Of a stretch of 31,860 bases of DNA, positions 10,090 through 20,781 are shown piece by piece; position 1 is the first letter of the stretch; each line of letters begins with the position of its first letter. This DNA comes from Laccaria trichodermophora (lineage: Eukaryota; Basidiomycota; Agaricomycetes; Agaricales; Hydnangiaceae), in assembly GCA_018417955.1 (NCBI GenBank), contig JACTVC010000069.1, forward strand, positions 1-31,860, written 5' to 3'. The notes under the pieces are model-generated. The model was not told the origin of the DNA. It saw only the letters and a program-made list of their open reading frames with translations, and did not search any database. The position numbers were made by a program, and so were the translations under genes.

Positions 10090-11290
10090 GAGCTTACGCC
10101 GTCGTTGCAGAGAAACAACCCCTCCAGCTGATTTGGCTGAAGGTTAAGTCAGAAGCTTGTTGTACTGGCCAACGGCTTCAATGGGAGAAAGCATCTCCTT
10201 CAGGTCCTCCCAATCTGCGTGAACTCCCGCGAGTAGACTGTCGACATTTGATAAACGGCACTTCCTGGAGTATTGTCCAAAGGGGAACCCTTGTCTAAAG
10301 CCATTTTTTAGTGTGTGGGTCTTCAAGTTTATCCTGGGCTTTGTCTGGAATGGGCGACGATAAGATTACGACGATAAACGAGACTGAGTTGGCATGAAAC
10401 ACACCGTGATTTGCAAGTTCAAGAAGAAGGAATCAAGGTGCTCGTCGAGCGGCTGGTCTTTGCCCTTCCCCAATGATCCGTTGAAAAAGGAATGACCCAA
10501 ACATTGGGAACGAGAGTATTGAGTTTAGTGACCTCTTCAAATAAAGCCATTCCCTGAAACAGTGTGAGGTAACGGCATCTTCGCACAACAAGACCCGGTT
10601 GTCGAACGCCGGAATCGTAGTATGGCTGTCCCATCCCGCGACATGCCGAATTATCGGGGTGCTTGGTAGTGTTGAAATACAACAAAAGGCGAGCTTCTCA
10701 TCATTGAGCGGAGTCTCATCGTCGTCGTCGAGAAGAAGCAATACTCTAGCTGAATTGTCTGAAGGCCAAATAAGAAGCATGTTGTATCGGCCAACGCCTC
10801 CGATAGGAAAACCTGTCCTCTTGAGTCCCTCCTTATCTGCTTGATGAAACTGGCAAGTAAACCCTCAACTTGTACAGAAATCGGAACTTCTCGGAGCACT
10901 GCATGGCGGAGCGCGAGTCATTTGCGAGATCGCTTTCAAGTGTCTGCATCTTTAAATTCATCCCAGGTTTCGTCTAAAATGGGGTTAGGTCAATTGAAAA
11001 ACTCAGTTGGCAACACAGCATGATTTGCCAGTTGACGTACTTGCGAAGGTCATCAAAGTGCTCGTTGGACGACTAGCCTTTCATTTCCCCAACGATCCGT
11101 TATTCCCGGTAACGAATGACGAAGAAATGAGCAAAGATCGGGCACAATGGAGAGTGTAGTGACTTCTTGTAGCAAAGGAGAGTCGCAAACAAGGTGATCT
11201 TGCATAGCGAGAAGTCAGTTGTCGAATGCCGAATGCCAGAATCATAATATCGGCCTGCCATCCCCTGACCCCTGGGTTATCGATGTAGAA
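10090..11290 (-). repeat. Diverged ~0.62-kb tandem duplication of gene Z exons
   Basis: Two adjacent blocks, about 10090-10690 and 10700-11290, align in the same order and orientation. Shared landmarks are GTTGTACTGGCCAACG / GTTGTATCGGCCAACG (10159, 10780), CATCAAAGTGCTCG / GAATCAAGGTGCTCG (11051, 10430), and TTGTCGAATGCCG / TTGTCGAACGCCG (11219, 10600). On the minus strand block 1 reads IEAVGQYNKLL and block 2 VGRYNMLLIWPSDNSARVLL, evidently the same protein region. Block 2 keeps a longer open frame (10433-10780) with LLLLDDDDETPLNDE. Only the first part of one block is present in unit B (26660-26890). Product unrecognised. Confidence 0.6.
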
Positions 11291-12050
11291 AGCAGATGCA
11301 GCTCACCCAAGGGGGTGAGAATTCGGACGAAGCCATGTCAGAAAGGTCAATGGCTCGTATTGAGACTGAGCAGAAAGCTTGTGATGGCTTGTATGTCAGA
11401 AATGTGACGACTGACGTGGCGGAGGCCTTTTGCTGGGGACCTCTTCAGATATTAAGCAGCACTTTGTCAGTGAAAGTCCGTCCGCACATACAAGGCCTCG
11501 GACTACAATCCCTCGAGAGACACATTGGTATAGCCACTGCTCGCGGAGCTCTGATGCCTAAGGATGGGCCAGCTTGATTGACAAAGGCGAACAGGTCTGA
11601 GTTCCTGGATGGGTTCTTCATAGCATTCTGAGTGGATCCAGAGTGGATCTAGAGAGTCCATGTGATCCTCTGGAAAATGACGAGGAATCGACGGACCAAG
11701 ATACAGAAACCACTAGTCCCTTCGTCGCCCCCTTCGATACCCACGTTTTTGGTGAAATACACAGGCGTACGCTCATCAGCCGATATACGACAAGGTAAGA
11801 ATTGGAGGTTTGAGTGGACGTGATCCAGAATGTGGGTAGTGTATCCTGCAAAAGGGACTATCCTATGGTCAGAGCGAATTGAAGCCAGCGTACTAATCAC
11901 AAAGGCTTACCAATAACCAGGCCTCTTCTGGCTTTTCCACCAGTTATAACTTGTACGTGGAAGGCCTATACATGCTGTCTCTCAACGGAGTGTTGATCGA
12001 ACTACCATCCTTATCCTGTAAACTTGGGGAAGTGCATGACCGAAAAAGGG
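11291..12050. other. Unassigned stretch unique to unit A
   Basis: No counterpart in unit B, where a Mutator-like transposase remnant occupies the equivalent interval. A minus-strand frame at 11649-11900 (GYTTHILDHVHSNLQFLP, then DERTPVYFTKNVG) preceded by KARRGLVIG and a possible intron at about 11845-11908 reads like real protein, but I do not recognise it. The homology with unit B resumes at about 12050 (GGAGGGTGTTGTTTAC). Confidence 0.35.
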
Positions 12051-12150
12051 AGGAGGGTGTTGTTTACTTCAAGACCACGAAACAAACAAACCACACGTTG
12101 TGAGCGCCTAGCAAACTTGCTTCCAACCTTCATCTTGCAGAATCGAAATG

Positions 12151-12279
12151 ATGAATACAACTTCGAACGCGAACACCGATCCTACGTCAGTACCTCTATT
12201 CCCGCTACGTCCTACATCTTCGCCAACATCTGACAACTCATTCCAGTGCTGCATCCTCCGATCCCAGGATCGCGATTGA
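12151..12279 (+). other. Conserved upstream ORF overlapping the NLR start, copy A
   Basis: A 42-codon frame from ATG 12151 to TGA 12277-12279 (MNTTSNANTDPTS...) lies in the 5' region of the NLR and overlaps its first coding exon in another frame. The equivalent in copy B (28788-28916) also has exactly 42 codons with the same beginning except one residue. It could be an upstream ORF that limits NLR translation, or chance conservation between recent duplicates. Confidence 0.3.
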
Positions 12280-15200
12280 GATCAAAGGCAAGGTGGACCG
12301 CTAACTCAAATGGACGTTGATTGAATCGTCGTCCCGCATTATAGATATAAAAGTTAACAATATACCTCAAGGCCTGCTTCGTCATCACAAGCATTATGTG
12401 GAGTTCACCGTTGGCGGAGATACACAGGAAACGGCAAAGAGCGAGATGTCGGCGGATCCAGTGTGGTCAGAGACACTTTCATTGTGGGTATCATTTCATT
12501 CATCTGGTGTTGTTTGATGGAATTCTTACTGTCACCAAGCAATACCTCACAATCATCCAAACTAATTTGTCAGGTTTACAAGACTCCACGTCGGATTGGT
12601 CGGGCCCTTGATCATGGTAATGAGCTTGTAGGAATGATGAATGAAGAAATTCTCTTGCTGCTCAGGGGAGCTTCCTTCAAAGGCTTGTCTTTGTCTTCTC
12701 ATTGTAGATTTTGTTTCTCAAATTTCTTGTCTATATATCTAGAAATTATTCGGCCTCTGAATCAACCTAGTGGCTCAGGCTTGCCAGTGGGAAACACTAC
12801 TATTCATTTCTCTATATCTACATTGGTTCCAGCTTTGAGCCCAGTTGTAAGAAATCATTGCTTTCTTTGTAAAAATTATCTAACATCCTTAAAGCTTCCT
12901 GTGCTTGCTGATCCCACAACTCAAGCTATCTTGGATATCAGTCCTGCTTTAGAATTGGCTGAGGCTGCTCATATGAAGATGCAATCTGGCCCTGCAGATA
13001 CTGCTTCTGCTCTTCAAGTTGGTGTTGATATAATTACTTCAGACTCTTTCTCTACCAACTATGGGTGGCTTGTTGAGCATGTTCATGCTTTTATGGGAAT
13101 TGCAGACAAGATATCAGAGGTAAGCTGTCAATATTACTTGTAGTAAATGATCTCAATTATTAATCTCAATATAGTTTCATCCATATATTAAGGCTGCATG
13201 GGGCATACTGTCTGCCATTCCCAAGGTTTGTGAATTGGTATAGTGATCTTATATTTATTGAATCTTATAAATTTGCTAGACTATTTTGGACCAGATTGAA
13301 CGTGATGGTAAAATACTGATCTTGTTCGAGATGTGCAAGCCCTATATGCATTCCTCAAAGGAACAGATCCATCTAAGTATGATGCACCACAGAAGAAGAT
13401 TGTCACATCTTTAGCCCAGCAAACTATAGAATGTGCCTACTTCATTCGCCAATATGCTGGTGATCCCAACTTTTGTAAGTCCTACTTTATTATATTGTGT
13501 TGATTCTTATTTCTTTGTCTTCTCATAGGGAAGAGAACTGGAAAGAATTGGATGTCAGATGCAGACCAGAAAATTGCAAACTTTAAGGATCAATTTGAGA
13601 AGTTGAAACTGGCTTTTACTCAGCATTCTGTTTGTGAGACCCAACTTAGAGTTCTGCAAATTTTCAGCACTGTGGAAAGACTGGGTAAATCATATTACTT
13701 TCTTGAGATACTATAATTAATGTTTTGGGTTTAGATGCAACTGCAGATCTTAAGGACATGCACTATGCTAAGAATGTTCGGTTTGATTCAGACAAGCAGT
13801 GTCTTCCTGGGACTCGTGTAGCTGTGATTGATGAACTGACAGACTGGATAAATAGCCCAGATGGTGAGGGTACACCACAGATACTCTTCTTTAGTGCTGC
13901 TGCAGGGTTTGGAAAATCAGCCATTGCTCATACTATTGCTAAGCATTTTCACAATCTGGGTCGTCTGGGATCTTCATACTGTTTTGATCAAGCTGATCAG
14001 GCTAATCAAAGCATTCAATATCTATTCAGTACTATCTCTCAGGATCTTTCTGATTTAGATGCTGCCTGGAAATCTGCTCTGTGCTCTGTTGTTACTGGAA
14101 ATCGTGCTTTGTGTTCTACTCTGCAGGTTAAAGAGCAGTTTGAAAACTTCATTGTAAAGCCTGCTAAAGCTTTGACTACTGTGGGGCCCATTGTTATTGT
14201 GATTGATGCTCTGGATGAGGGTGGCACTCAGTTTCAAAGAAAACCACTGTTAGATATACTCATTGGAAGAGCTGCAGAGTTACCTAAAAACTTTCGGATT
14301 CTGATAACAACACGTCTTGAACCTGATGTTTCTAAGGCTCTTCAGCTGGTACACCAACATCCATGTGTCAAGCACAACATGTGGATGCTGCAGAAATGGA
14401 GAATAAGTCTAATGAGCATGATCTTTTTCTTTACATTGAATATAAGCTATCAGACATAAAATCTGAGCTTGGAGCCAGATGGTATGAATGTTGCAGCCAG
14501 CTTGTCAAAAGTTCAGAAGGTCTTTTTCAGTGGGCAGCAGTTGCATGTCAATATATAATGGATTCATATGGAGGCGAGCTTCTGTATGAGCGTTTTGAAT
14601 CTTTTCTTGGGACAGGAAGTGGCTTGGATGAACTGTATAACAAAGTTCTCAAACAGGCTTTTCGAAGAAATAATTCCAAAGTCATGAATAGATACAGATC
14701 AGTTATGGGAAGAATCCTAACAGCAAAGCAACCACTACCTTTAGCAACTCTGTCAAAAATGCATATCAACAACCCAGCACATATGAATGATATTAAAGCA
14801 ATAATTGAGCCATTGGGTTGCTTACTTTCTGGTATCAATGGAGATAATGAAATTGCTATCAAGCCATTGCACAGCTCTTTTCGTGACTACCTGACATGCT
14901 CATCTCGAAGTGGGGAATTCTTTATTGATATTGACAATGCTGAGAAAGAATTTGCTGCTGCAGCTCTATATATACTCAAGACAGAGCTTTGCTTTAATAT
15001 ATGTCAACTGCCCACATCATTTAAAGCAAATGATGATCCTGAAGTCAATATACTGGAACAAGCCAAAGAAAAAATCTCATCTGAGCTACTTTATGCATGC
15101 TGTTTTTTTTCAGCCCATGTTGTGTGTGTCCCATGCAGTGGTCAGGTTCTGGAAGATCTTCATTACTTTTTGGATTATAAATTTCTCTATTGGTTAGAAG

Positions 15201-17842
15201 TGTTGAGCATAACAAGCAAAGTCAGTATTGCACCAGGAATTCTGTCCTCATTATTAGGCTGGGAAAAGGTGCAGTCATTTCATGAATACAACTATAAACT
15301 ATCTAACATACTTGCAGATGGATAAAAAGATGAAAATGTTTATTGAAGATGCTATGAAATTTGTGACCACTTTTTCCAACCTATATCTCAAAGTGCACCT
15401 CACATATATCTGTCAGCCTTGCCAATGTCACCAAGTGACTCTCTGATTGTGAAAAAGTATTCTCACCACTTTACTAGAGTAGTCTCTTTTGAAAAGGGAA
15501 AGAAAATATCATGGCCATTTATAAATAGTATCTTGCAAGGCCACACAGATGTGTCCGATCTGTTGCATTCTCACCTGATGGAAAGTACATTGTTTCAGGA
15601 TCAGAAGACAAAACTATCAGAATGTGGGATGCACAGACAGGAAAGCCTGTCTCAGATCCATTTGAAGGCTATACTGGCAATGTCACCTCTATTGCATTCT
15701 CACCTGATGGAAAGTACATTGTTTCAGGATCAAATGACAAAACTATCAGAATGTGGGATGCACAGACAGGAAAGCCTGTCTCAGATCCATTTGAAGGCCA
15801 CACAGATTCTGTCACCTCTGTTGCATTCTCACCTGATGGAAAGTACATTGTTTCAGGATCAGAAGACAAAACTATCAGAATGTGGGATGCACAGACAGGA
15901 AAGCCTGTCTCAGATCCATTTGAAGGCCACACACATTCTGTCCTCTGTTGCATTCTCACCTGATGGAAAGTACATTGTTTCAGGATCCAGGGACAAAACT
16001 ATCAGAATGTGGGATGCACAGACAGGAAAGCCTGTCTCAGATCCATTTGAAGGCCACACAAGTTCTGTCACCTCTGTTGCATTCTCACCTGATGGAAAGT
16101 ACATTGTTTCAGGATCATGTGACAAAACTATCAGAATGTGGGATGCACAGACAGGAAAGCTTGTCTTGGATCCATTTGAAGGCCACACAGATATTGTCAT
16201 CTCTGTTGCATTCTCACCTGATGGAAAGTACATTGTTTCAGGATCATGGGACAAAACTATCAGAATGTGGGATGCACAGAAAGGAAAGCCTGTCTCAGAT
16301 CCATTTAAAGGCCACACAAGTTGGGTCGACTCTCTGGCATTCTCACCTGATGGAAAGTACATTGTTTCAGGATCATGGGACAAAACTATCAGAATGTGGG
16401 ATGCACAGAAAGGAAAGCCTGTCTCAGATGCATTTAAAGGCCACACAAATTGGGTCAACTCTGTTGCATTCTCACCTGATGGAAAGTACATTGTTTCAGG
16501 GTCAAAAGACAAAACTATCAGAATCTGGGATGCACAGACAGGAAAGCCTGTCTCAGATCCATTTGAAGGCCACACAAGTTGGGTCAACTCTGTTGCATTC
16601 TCACCTGATGGAAAGTACATTGTTTCAGGATCAAATGACACAACTATCAGAATGTGGGATGCACAGACAGGAAAGCTTATCTCAGATCCATTTGAAGGCC
16701 ACACAAGTTGGGTCAACTCTGTTGCATTCTCACCTGATGGAAAGTACATTGTTTCAGGATCAAATGACAAAACTATCAGAATGTGGGATGCACAGACAGG
16801 AAAGCCTGTCTCAGATCCATTTGAAGGCCACACAAATTGGGTCAACTCTGTTGCATTCTCACCTGATGGAAAGTACATTGTTTCAGGATCAGATGATAAA
16901 ACTGTCAGAATGTGGGATGCACACACAGGAAAGCCTGTCTCAGATCCATTTGAAGGCCACACAAATTGGGTCAACTCTGTTGCATTCTCACCTGATGGAA
17001 AGTACATTGTTTCAGGATCAAATGACAATACTATCAGAATGTGGGATGCACAGACAGGAAAGCCTGTCTCAGATCTATTTGAAGGCCACACAAGTTGGGT
17101 CAACTCTGTTGCATTCTCACCTGATGGAAAGTACATTGTTTCAGGATCAAATGACAATACTATCAGAATGTGGGATGCACAGACAGGAAAGCCTGTCTCA
17201 GATCTATTTGAAGGCCACACAAGTTGGGTCAACTCTGTTGCATTCTCACCTGATGGAAAGTACATTGTTTCAGGATCATGGAACAAAACTATCAGAATGT
17301 GGGATACAGACAGGAAAGCCTGTCTCAGATCCATTTGAAGGCCACACAAATTCAGTCAACTCTATTGTATTCTCACCTGATGGAAAGTACATTGCTTCAG
17401 GATCAAATGATAAAACTATCAGAATGTGGGATGCACAGACAGAAAAGCTTGTTTCAGATTCATTTGAATGTCACACAGATATTGTCACCCCTCTTGCATT
17501 TTCACCAGATGGAAAGGGCACTGTTTCAGGGTCATATGATGATACTAAAATCAGGAATCATGACTCTGATATAAATAGTCTGTTATCATTTATTTTATCC
17601 CTTTATTACATTTCTCATATTTTCTTTTAGCATTTTCTATTCTCAATCAATCCAATCTTACATCAACTGGCTGGCTCTGCACACATACAGGAGATTTGTT
17701 GCTCTGGATACCACCTTGGTACCAATCAGGTCTTCAATGGCAACCTAGGAACCCACTTGTCATTGCAACACATACCACAAAGCTTTCTTTTGATGAATTT
17801 GCATTTGGCAAAGACTGGCATTTGTGCAAAATTGGAGCCTGA
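12248..17842 (+). pseudogene. NACHT-WD40 NLR-type protein, copy A, six frameshifts
   Basis: STAND/NLR receptor of the fungal HET-E/HET-D-like type. Order: C2-like region (12248-12483, SRIIDIKVNNIPQGLLRHHK), helical region (exons 12540-13119, 13175-13225, 13280-13474, 13529-13684), NACHT in the exon from 13735 with Walker A AAAGFGKSAIAHT and Walker B IVIVIDALDE followed by ILITTR, then a post-NACHT helical part, an inferred 49-bp intron (15269-15317), the linker SAPHIYLSALP, about 16 WD40 units, a 53-bp intron (17578-17630) and a last exon 17631-17842 (LLLWIPPW... DWHLCKIGA, TGA). Frame breaks: -1 near 13310, -1 near 14375, -1 in the T-run at 15371-15375, -1 near 15556, -2 near 15946, -2 near 17306. 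The start ATG used by copy B at 28885 is changed here. AT-rich and T/A-ending codons contrast with the neighbouring monooxygenase. Non-functional as written, unless the assembly is faulty. Confidence 0.85.
15539..17577 (+). repeat. WD40 array: about 16 units of 129 bp, nearly identical
   Basis: Unit starts (GGCCACACA or variants) fall at 15539, 15667, 15796, 15925, 16052, 16181, 16310, 16439, 16568, 16697, 16826, 16955, 17084, 17213, 17340 and 17469. Spacing is 129 bp except 128 once and 127 twice, exactly where the frame breaks. Each unit encodes a 43-residue blade with the core [14 protein letters not shown] and the [17 protein letters not shown] block. Most units differ by only a few bases, and the changes cluster after GHT (SWV, NWV, DIV, SSV, DSV) and after GS (N, W, K, E, R, C, D). 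The last unit is the most diverged. Such an array would fold as two seven-bladed propellers plus extra units. Confidence 0.92.
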
Positions 17843-18318
17843 GTAGTTTCTAGCAGTCAGATGTTGGTCAGTATTATAATGATGCCAAAGTTTCTGTAGG
17901 TAGCACATCAGTAGTTCTGAATATATTAAATTGCATCATCAGAAACATCACTCTTTCTTTGCTCCTTCTCTGAGGATATCCACAGTGAACTCTGGATGGG
18001 TATCAGGACCAGAAGTCATTGTCACACCCTCAGGTACAGGTTCCCTTTTTAAAATTCACACTGGCAACATGAGATTGTCTTGGGGTTCCCTGAGCTATCC
18101 TCAAGGAGTCCCAAAGCAGTACCACAATGTACCAGGATGCTTAAGTGTGCTTCAGTATATATCAATATCATTGTTGTGCTGCTGTAGTGTTGATGGTGAA
18201 AGAAATGAGGTGATTGCCATATGGGGCAACAATGAAAAGGACAGACAGTGCTAAAACACTCCATGAAGAGTAAGCCTGAGGTACAAGGGCAAACTCATCT
18301 TAGGATAAGATAACATCT
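17843..18318. other. 3' flank of NLR copy A, no gene
   Basis: AT-rich sequence following the NLR stop. Short open frames exist on both strands but none shows a recognisable family, a convincing start or introns. It presumably holds the 3' untranslated region of the NLR. Confidence 0.4.
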
Positions 18319-18418
18319 GTGTCAGAACCAGACATCTCACATATATGTATGTACAGTACTAATACATGTCTACACTACTGGTAGTGTTTTCCCCACCTTT
18401 TGGATCTGGTTCTGACAC
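18319..18418. mobile_element. 100-bp terminal-inverted-repeat element (MITE-like)
   Basis: Perfect 14-bp inverted repeats, GTGTCAGAACCAGA at 18319-18332 and TCTGGTTCTGACAC at 18405-18418, bound a 100-bp non-coding segment. The interior has a weaker palindrome around ACATATATGTATGT. I cannot find an exact target-site duplication: the flanks TAACATCT and TAAGAAAT match at only five of eight bases. It may be a short non-autonomous DNA transposon or simply a hairpin in the spacer. Confidence 0.5.
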
Positions 18419-18938
18419 TAAGAAATCACTTTTTGGCGAGCTCCCAAATTTTTTCGAATCTTTTTCACTCCTCATAACACCCTTGGCTGACTTGAAACAC
18501 TCAACACAAAAAATGGATGAAAAATAAAAATACATCAAAAATGAACATTCTATCTGTTCTTAAAAAGCTTATATTTTCCTTTCTTTTTTCATACTATTTT
18601 TGGGTCTATTTTTTGTTTTTCTCAAAAATAGATAGTGTGAACAAGGCTGGTGACAATATCCTCAAGGACTGTACATGGAAAAGGAAACATTTGGAGGTCT
18701 TTATTGCCCTCCTAGATATGGATGCAAGGATATAGGAAGGATTGAAAGAGAGCAGTGTATTATAGATTATGAAGAATCACTCTCAACAAGGTTCGGGGAC
18801 ACCATTCAACGAAAGGTAATCTACTATCCACCCCAACCCAACCCCCAAGTATCAAAGAGAACAAAAAAAAAACGAAGCAAAACTCGAAACAAACTCACAA
18901 CTCCAAAGTAAACTAAAAGAAAAACGAAGCCAAGACAT
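18419..18938. other. Spacer with footprint of the monooxygenase 3' flank
   Basis: From 18419 to about 18685 the sequence is AT-rich with nothing coding. From about 18690 to 18835 it matches the sequence directly after the monooxygenase stops (8062-8220 and 24108-24235): GGATGCAAGGATATAGG against GGATGTAAGAATATAGG, and GAAAGAGAGCAGTGTATTAT against GAAAGAGAGCAATTGTACTAT. The match begins near where the monooxygenase stop would be. This suggests a further monooxygenase once lay just upstream, convergent to gene X, and was replaced by the NLR segment. Confidence 0.45.
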
Positions 18939-20781
18939 TCAAAACGGCACAGGCTCCCAAGACTGCACAGTATCACACTCGTCCACCCACACAGACTTTG
19001 AAAAATTCTCGCATGCCTGCCGCAAGCGCGCTTTAAGAGCCCGAGCGGAGGCTTCGTCCGTGTAAGTCGAGGTGTTGTGTCCTGCTGTGTACGCCGAGGT
19101 CGTCGGGGCGTATGCGGAGGTCGTCGGGGCGTACACGGACGTCGTCGTGTACACGCTGCCCATAGTGTTCTGCGCACTGTACACACTTCCCGTCGTGTTC
19201 TCCCCACTGTACACAGACGCCATCGTGTACACGCCAGCCATCGTCGTGTTCTCCCCAGCAGCAGTCATCGTGTTACCCCCACACAGATTGAGAGAGTTGG
19301 CAGAATCATCAACAACGATATTCGCAATGTCCCTCCTGAACCTTGCAATTGGGTTTCGTGTTTTCAACTTAATTGTGTTCTGCGTCGACGTCGCGATGGG
19401 GTTCTCTTGCTCGATTGGGTTCTGCAAGAACGGATTCTTCTTCTGCACCACCGACGCTGTAGCAGTAGGACCGTGCACAATCGAAGCCAAAGTCGACGAG
19501 CTCGAGCTCGAAGTCGAGGCCGTCATCGTATTGGTTATATCGCGCAAAAGTCGGCTGGAAGGTCGGAGCGCAGGTAAGCTGGCATGCGGAGCCAAGCCCT
19601 TAGTCGACGCAACACCCAAACTAGCACACTTCAAAGGCACACCACTCTTCCGCTGCGAAGCATGACTACCCAAACCAGCCCCAGATTTCCTCCTCCCGCA
19701 CACCTCACGCAACCGCGCATTAAGCGCCGGCATGGATATTTCAGAGGTATCATCCCCCTCCTCCTCCTCATCACCACTTTCATCCAAAACCGCGCGGACC
19801 TGATCAACGACCGTCATAACCCTCCCACCACGCCGCTTATTGGGGGAGCGTAAAGCAACTTGAACAGGCGACCCATTCTCATCAACGCCAAATCTAAACC
19901 TCGGAGAGCGGGTATACCCACTCGGCCTATAAACGTCTCTTTCCTTGACCAGGCGGTTCATCGGTACAGCTTTTTCAGAAGGAGACACAGTGACGACGGG
20001 GTCTACGGCGAAGGTGTCTTCGAATGGGTTCTCCTCTCCTCTTCCTCTTCCTCTTCCTCTTCCTCCAAGGTAGTGTTGTTGCTGTTCGCGATCGCTAGAG
20101 ACGCTTCGAGATACATGTCCAGATCGAATAGGTCCGTGTAATGTGGAGGAGGTGGGGGAGGGGGAAGGGAGTTGACAACGTTCTGGGGGTTCGTAAACGG
20201 GTCTTCCTCGCGCTCTTGTTCTTGTTCCCCACGCCAACCTAAAAGAGGCGTGCTGGTCATCACCGTGCCAGAGCTGCTTTCCCAAGGGATGTCCCATGAA
20301 GCGTCGTCCGGGCAGGGACTTTGCTTATCCAAGCTAATCTGGAGACTCTGTGAGATGTTGAACGACGGTGGGTCCGGGGAGACGTCGAATGGGTTTACAT
20401 CTTCTTTATTGAGTGCGTATTCCAAGTCTTCCATGACGCGTTTCAACGCGATGTCTTCGTCGTCGTCTTCCGGGCCTGGGGCTGGGTTTACGAAGACGGG
20501 TTGAGTGATTTTGGGTGTGGGTGTGGGTGGTGTGCATGGGACGCTTGACGCAGCAGGAGAAGCTGACGATGGAGGGGGCTTCTTTTCAGGCGTACAAGGT
20601 GTGATGATCACCGCTGGAAGTGGTTGACGCGGATGTAAGCTTGAGATCTGGTACGTCGTACCCCCATCGACGCGGGCGTTCCAGTCGTCTACGGCTGTAA
20701 GGGATGGGCTTGAGGTCGTTGTCGCGTGGTACTGGCGTTACGCCGTTGTTTTGGGCTGGCGATTAGACTTGGGTTGCGCAT
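18939..20781 (-). CDS. Gene X, near full length, one frameshift in a purine repeat
   Basis: Unrecognised protein, about 601 residues. Exon 1 is 20733-20781 (ATG at 20781), then a 38-bp intron (20695-20732, GT..AG), then exon 2 to TGA at 18939-18941. The N-terminal half is acidic and Pro-rich with EDDDEDIALKRVMEDLEYAL (possible helix), a Pro run and Glu run; the middle is basic (RSPNKRRGGR); the C-terminal third is Ser/Thr/Tyr-rich with degenerate units (GENTTGSVYSA, PTTSAYA) and ends VQSWEPVPF. Three NPF tripeptides occur (VNPFDVS, ENPFEDT, KNPFLQN), a motif that binds EH domains in endocytic proteins; its meaning here is conjecture. No membrane segment or signal peptide. The reading frame changes in the GAA/GAG repeat near 20040-20075, consistent with one missing base. 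It lies head-to-head with the monooxygenase at 21396. Probably largely disordered, perhaps a cortical or trafficking factor. Confidence 0.6.
20038..20076. repeat. CTCTTC/GAAGAG microsatellite within gene X
   Basis: Iterated CTCTTC units on the plus strand encode a Glu run on the minus strand. The two open frames of gene X meet here: upstream reads Glu-rich and then closes at a nearby stop, while the other frame reads Gly-Arg through the repeat and then ENPFEDTFAVDP onward. One base lost, or two gained, by slippage explains the switch; so would a miscalled repeat length. Confidence 0.75.

Noticed and set aside
12700..12745. A GT..AG intron inside NLR exon 3 (GTAGATTTTG to TATCTAG)
   Set aside because: Removing it creates an immediate TAA, while keeping it leaves the exon open in both copies.
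15300..15325. A seventh frameshift in NLR copy A at the stop near 15323
   Set aside because: A 49-bp intron (15269-15317) with GT, CTAAC and CAG joins WEK to MDKKMKMFIEDA in phase, so no indel is needed.
15910..17349. A 479-codon open frame on the minus strand across the WD40 array
   Set aside because: It is the antisense shadow of 129-bp units, which stay open in several frames because the repeat length is a multiple of three. It has no family resemblance.
15948..17630. A long second plus frame reading [15 protein letters not shown] repeats
   Set aside because: It is the WD40 repeat read one base out of frame; the correct frame gives the [14 protein letters not shown] blades.
19072..19665. 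Plus-strand ORF of 197 codons opposite gene X
   Set aside because: The minus strand has the conserved frame shared with two other copies; this plus frame is its shadow.
20690..20740. A frameshift in gene X near its start
   Set aside because: A 38-bp intron (20695-20732) restores the frame, and the left copy has a 51-bp intron at the same place and phase.
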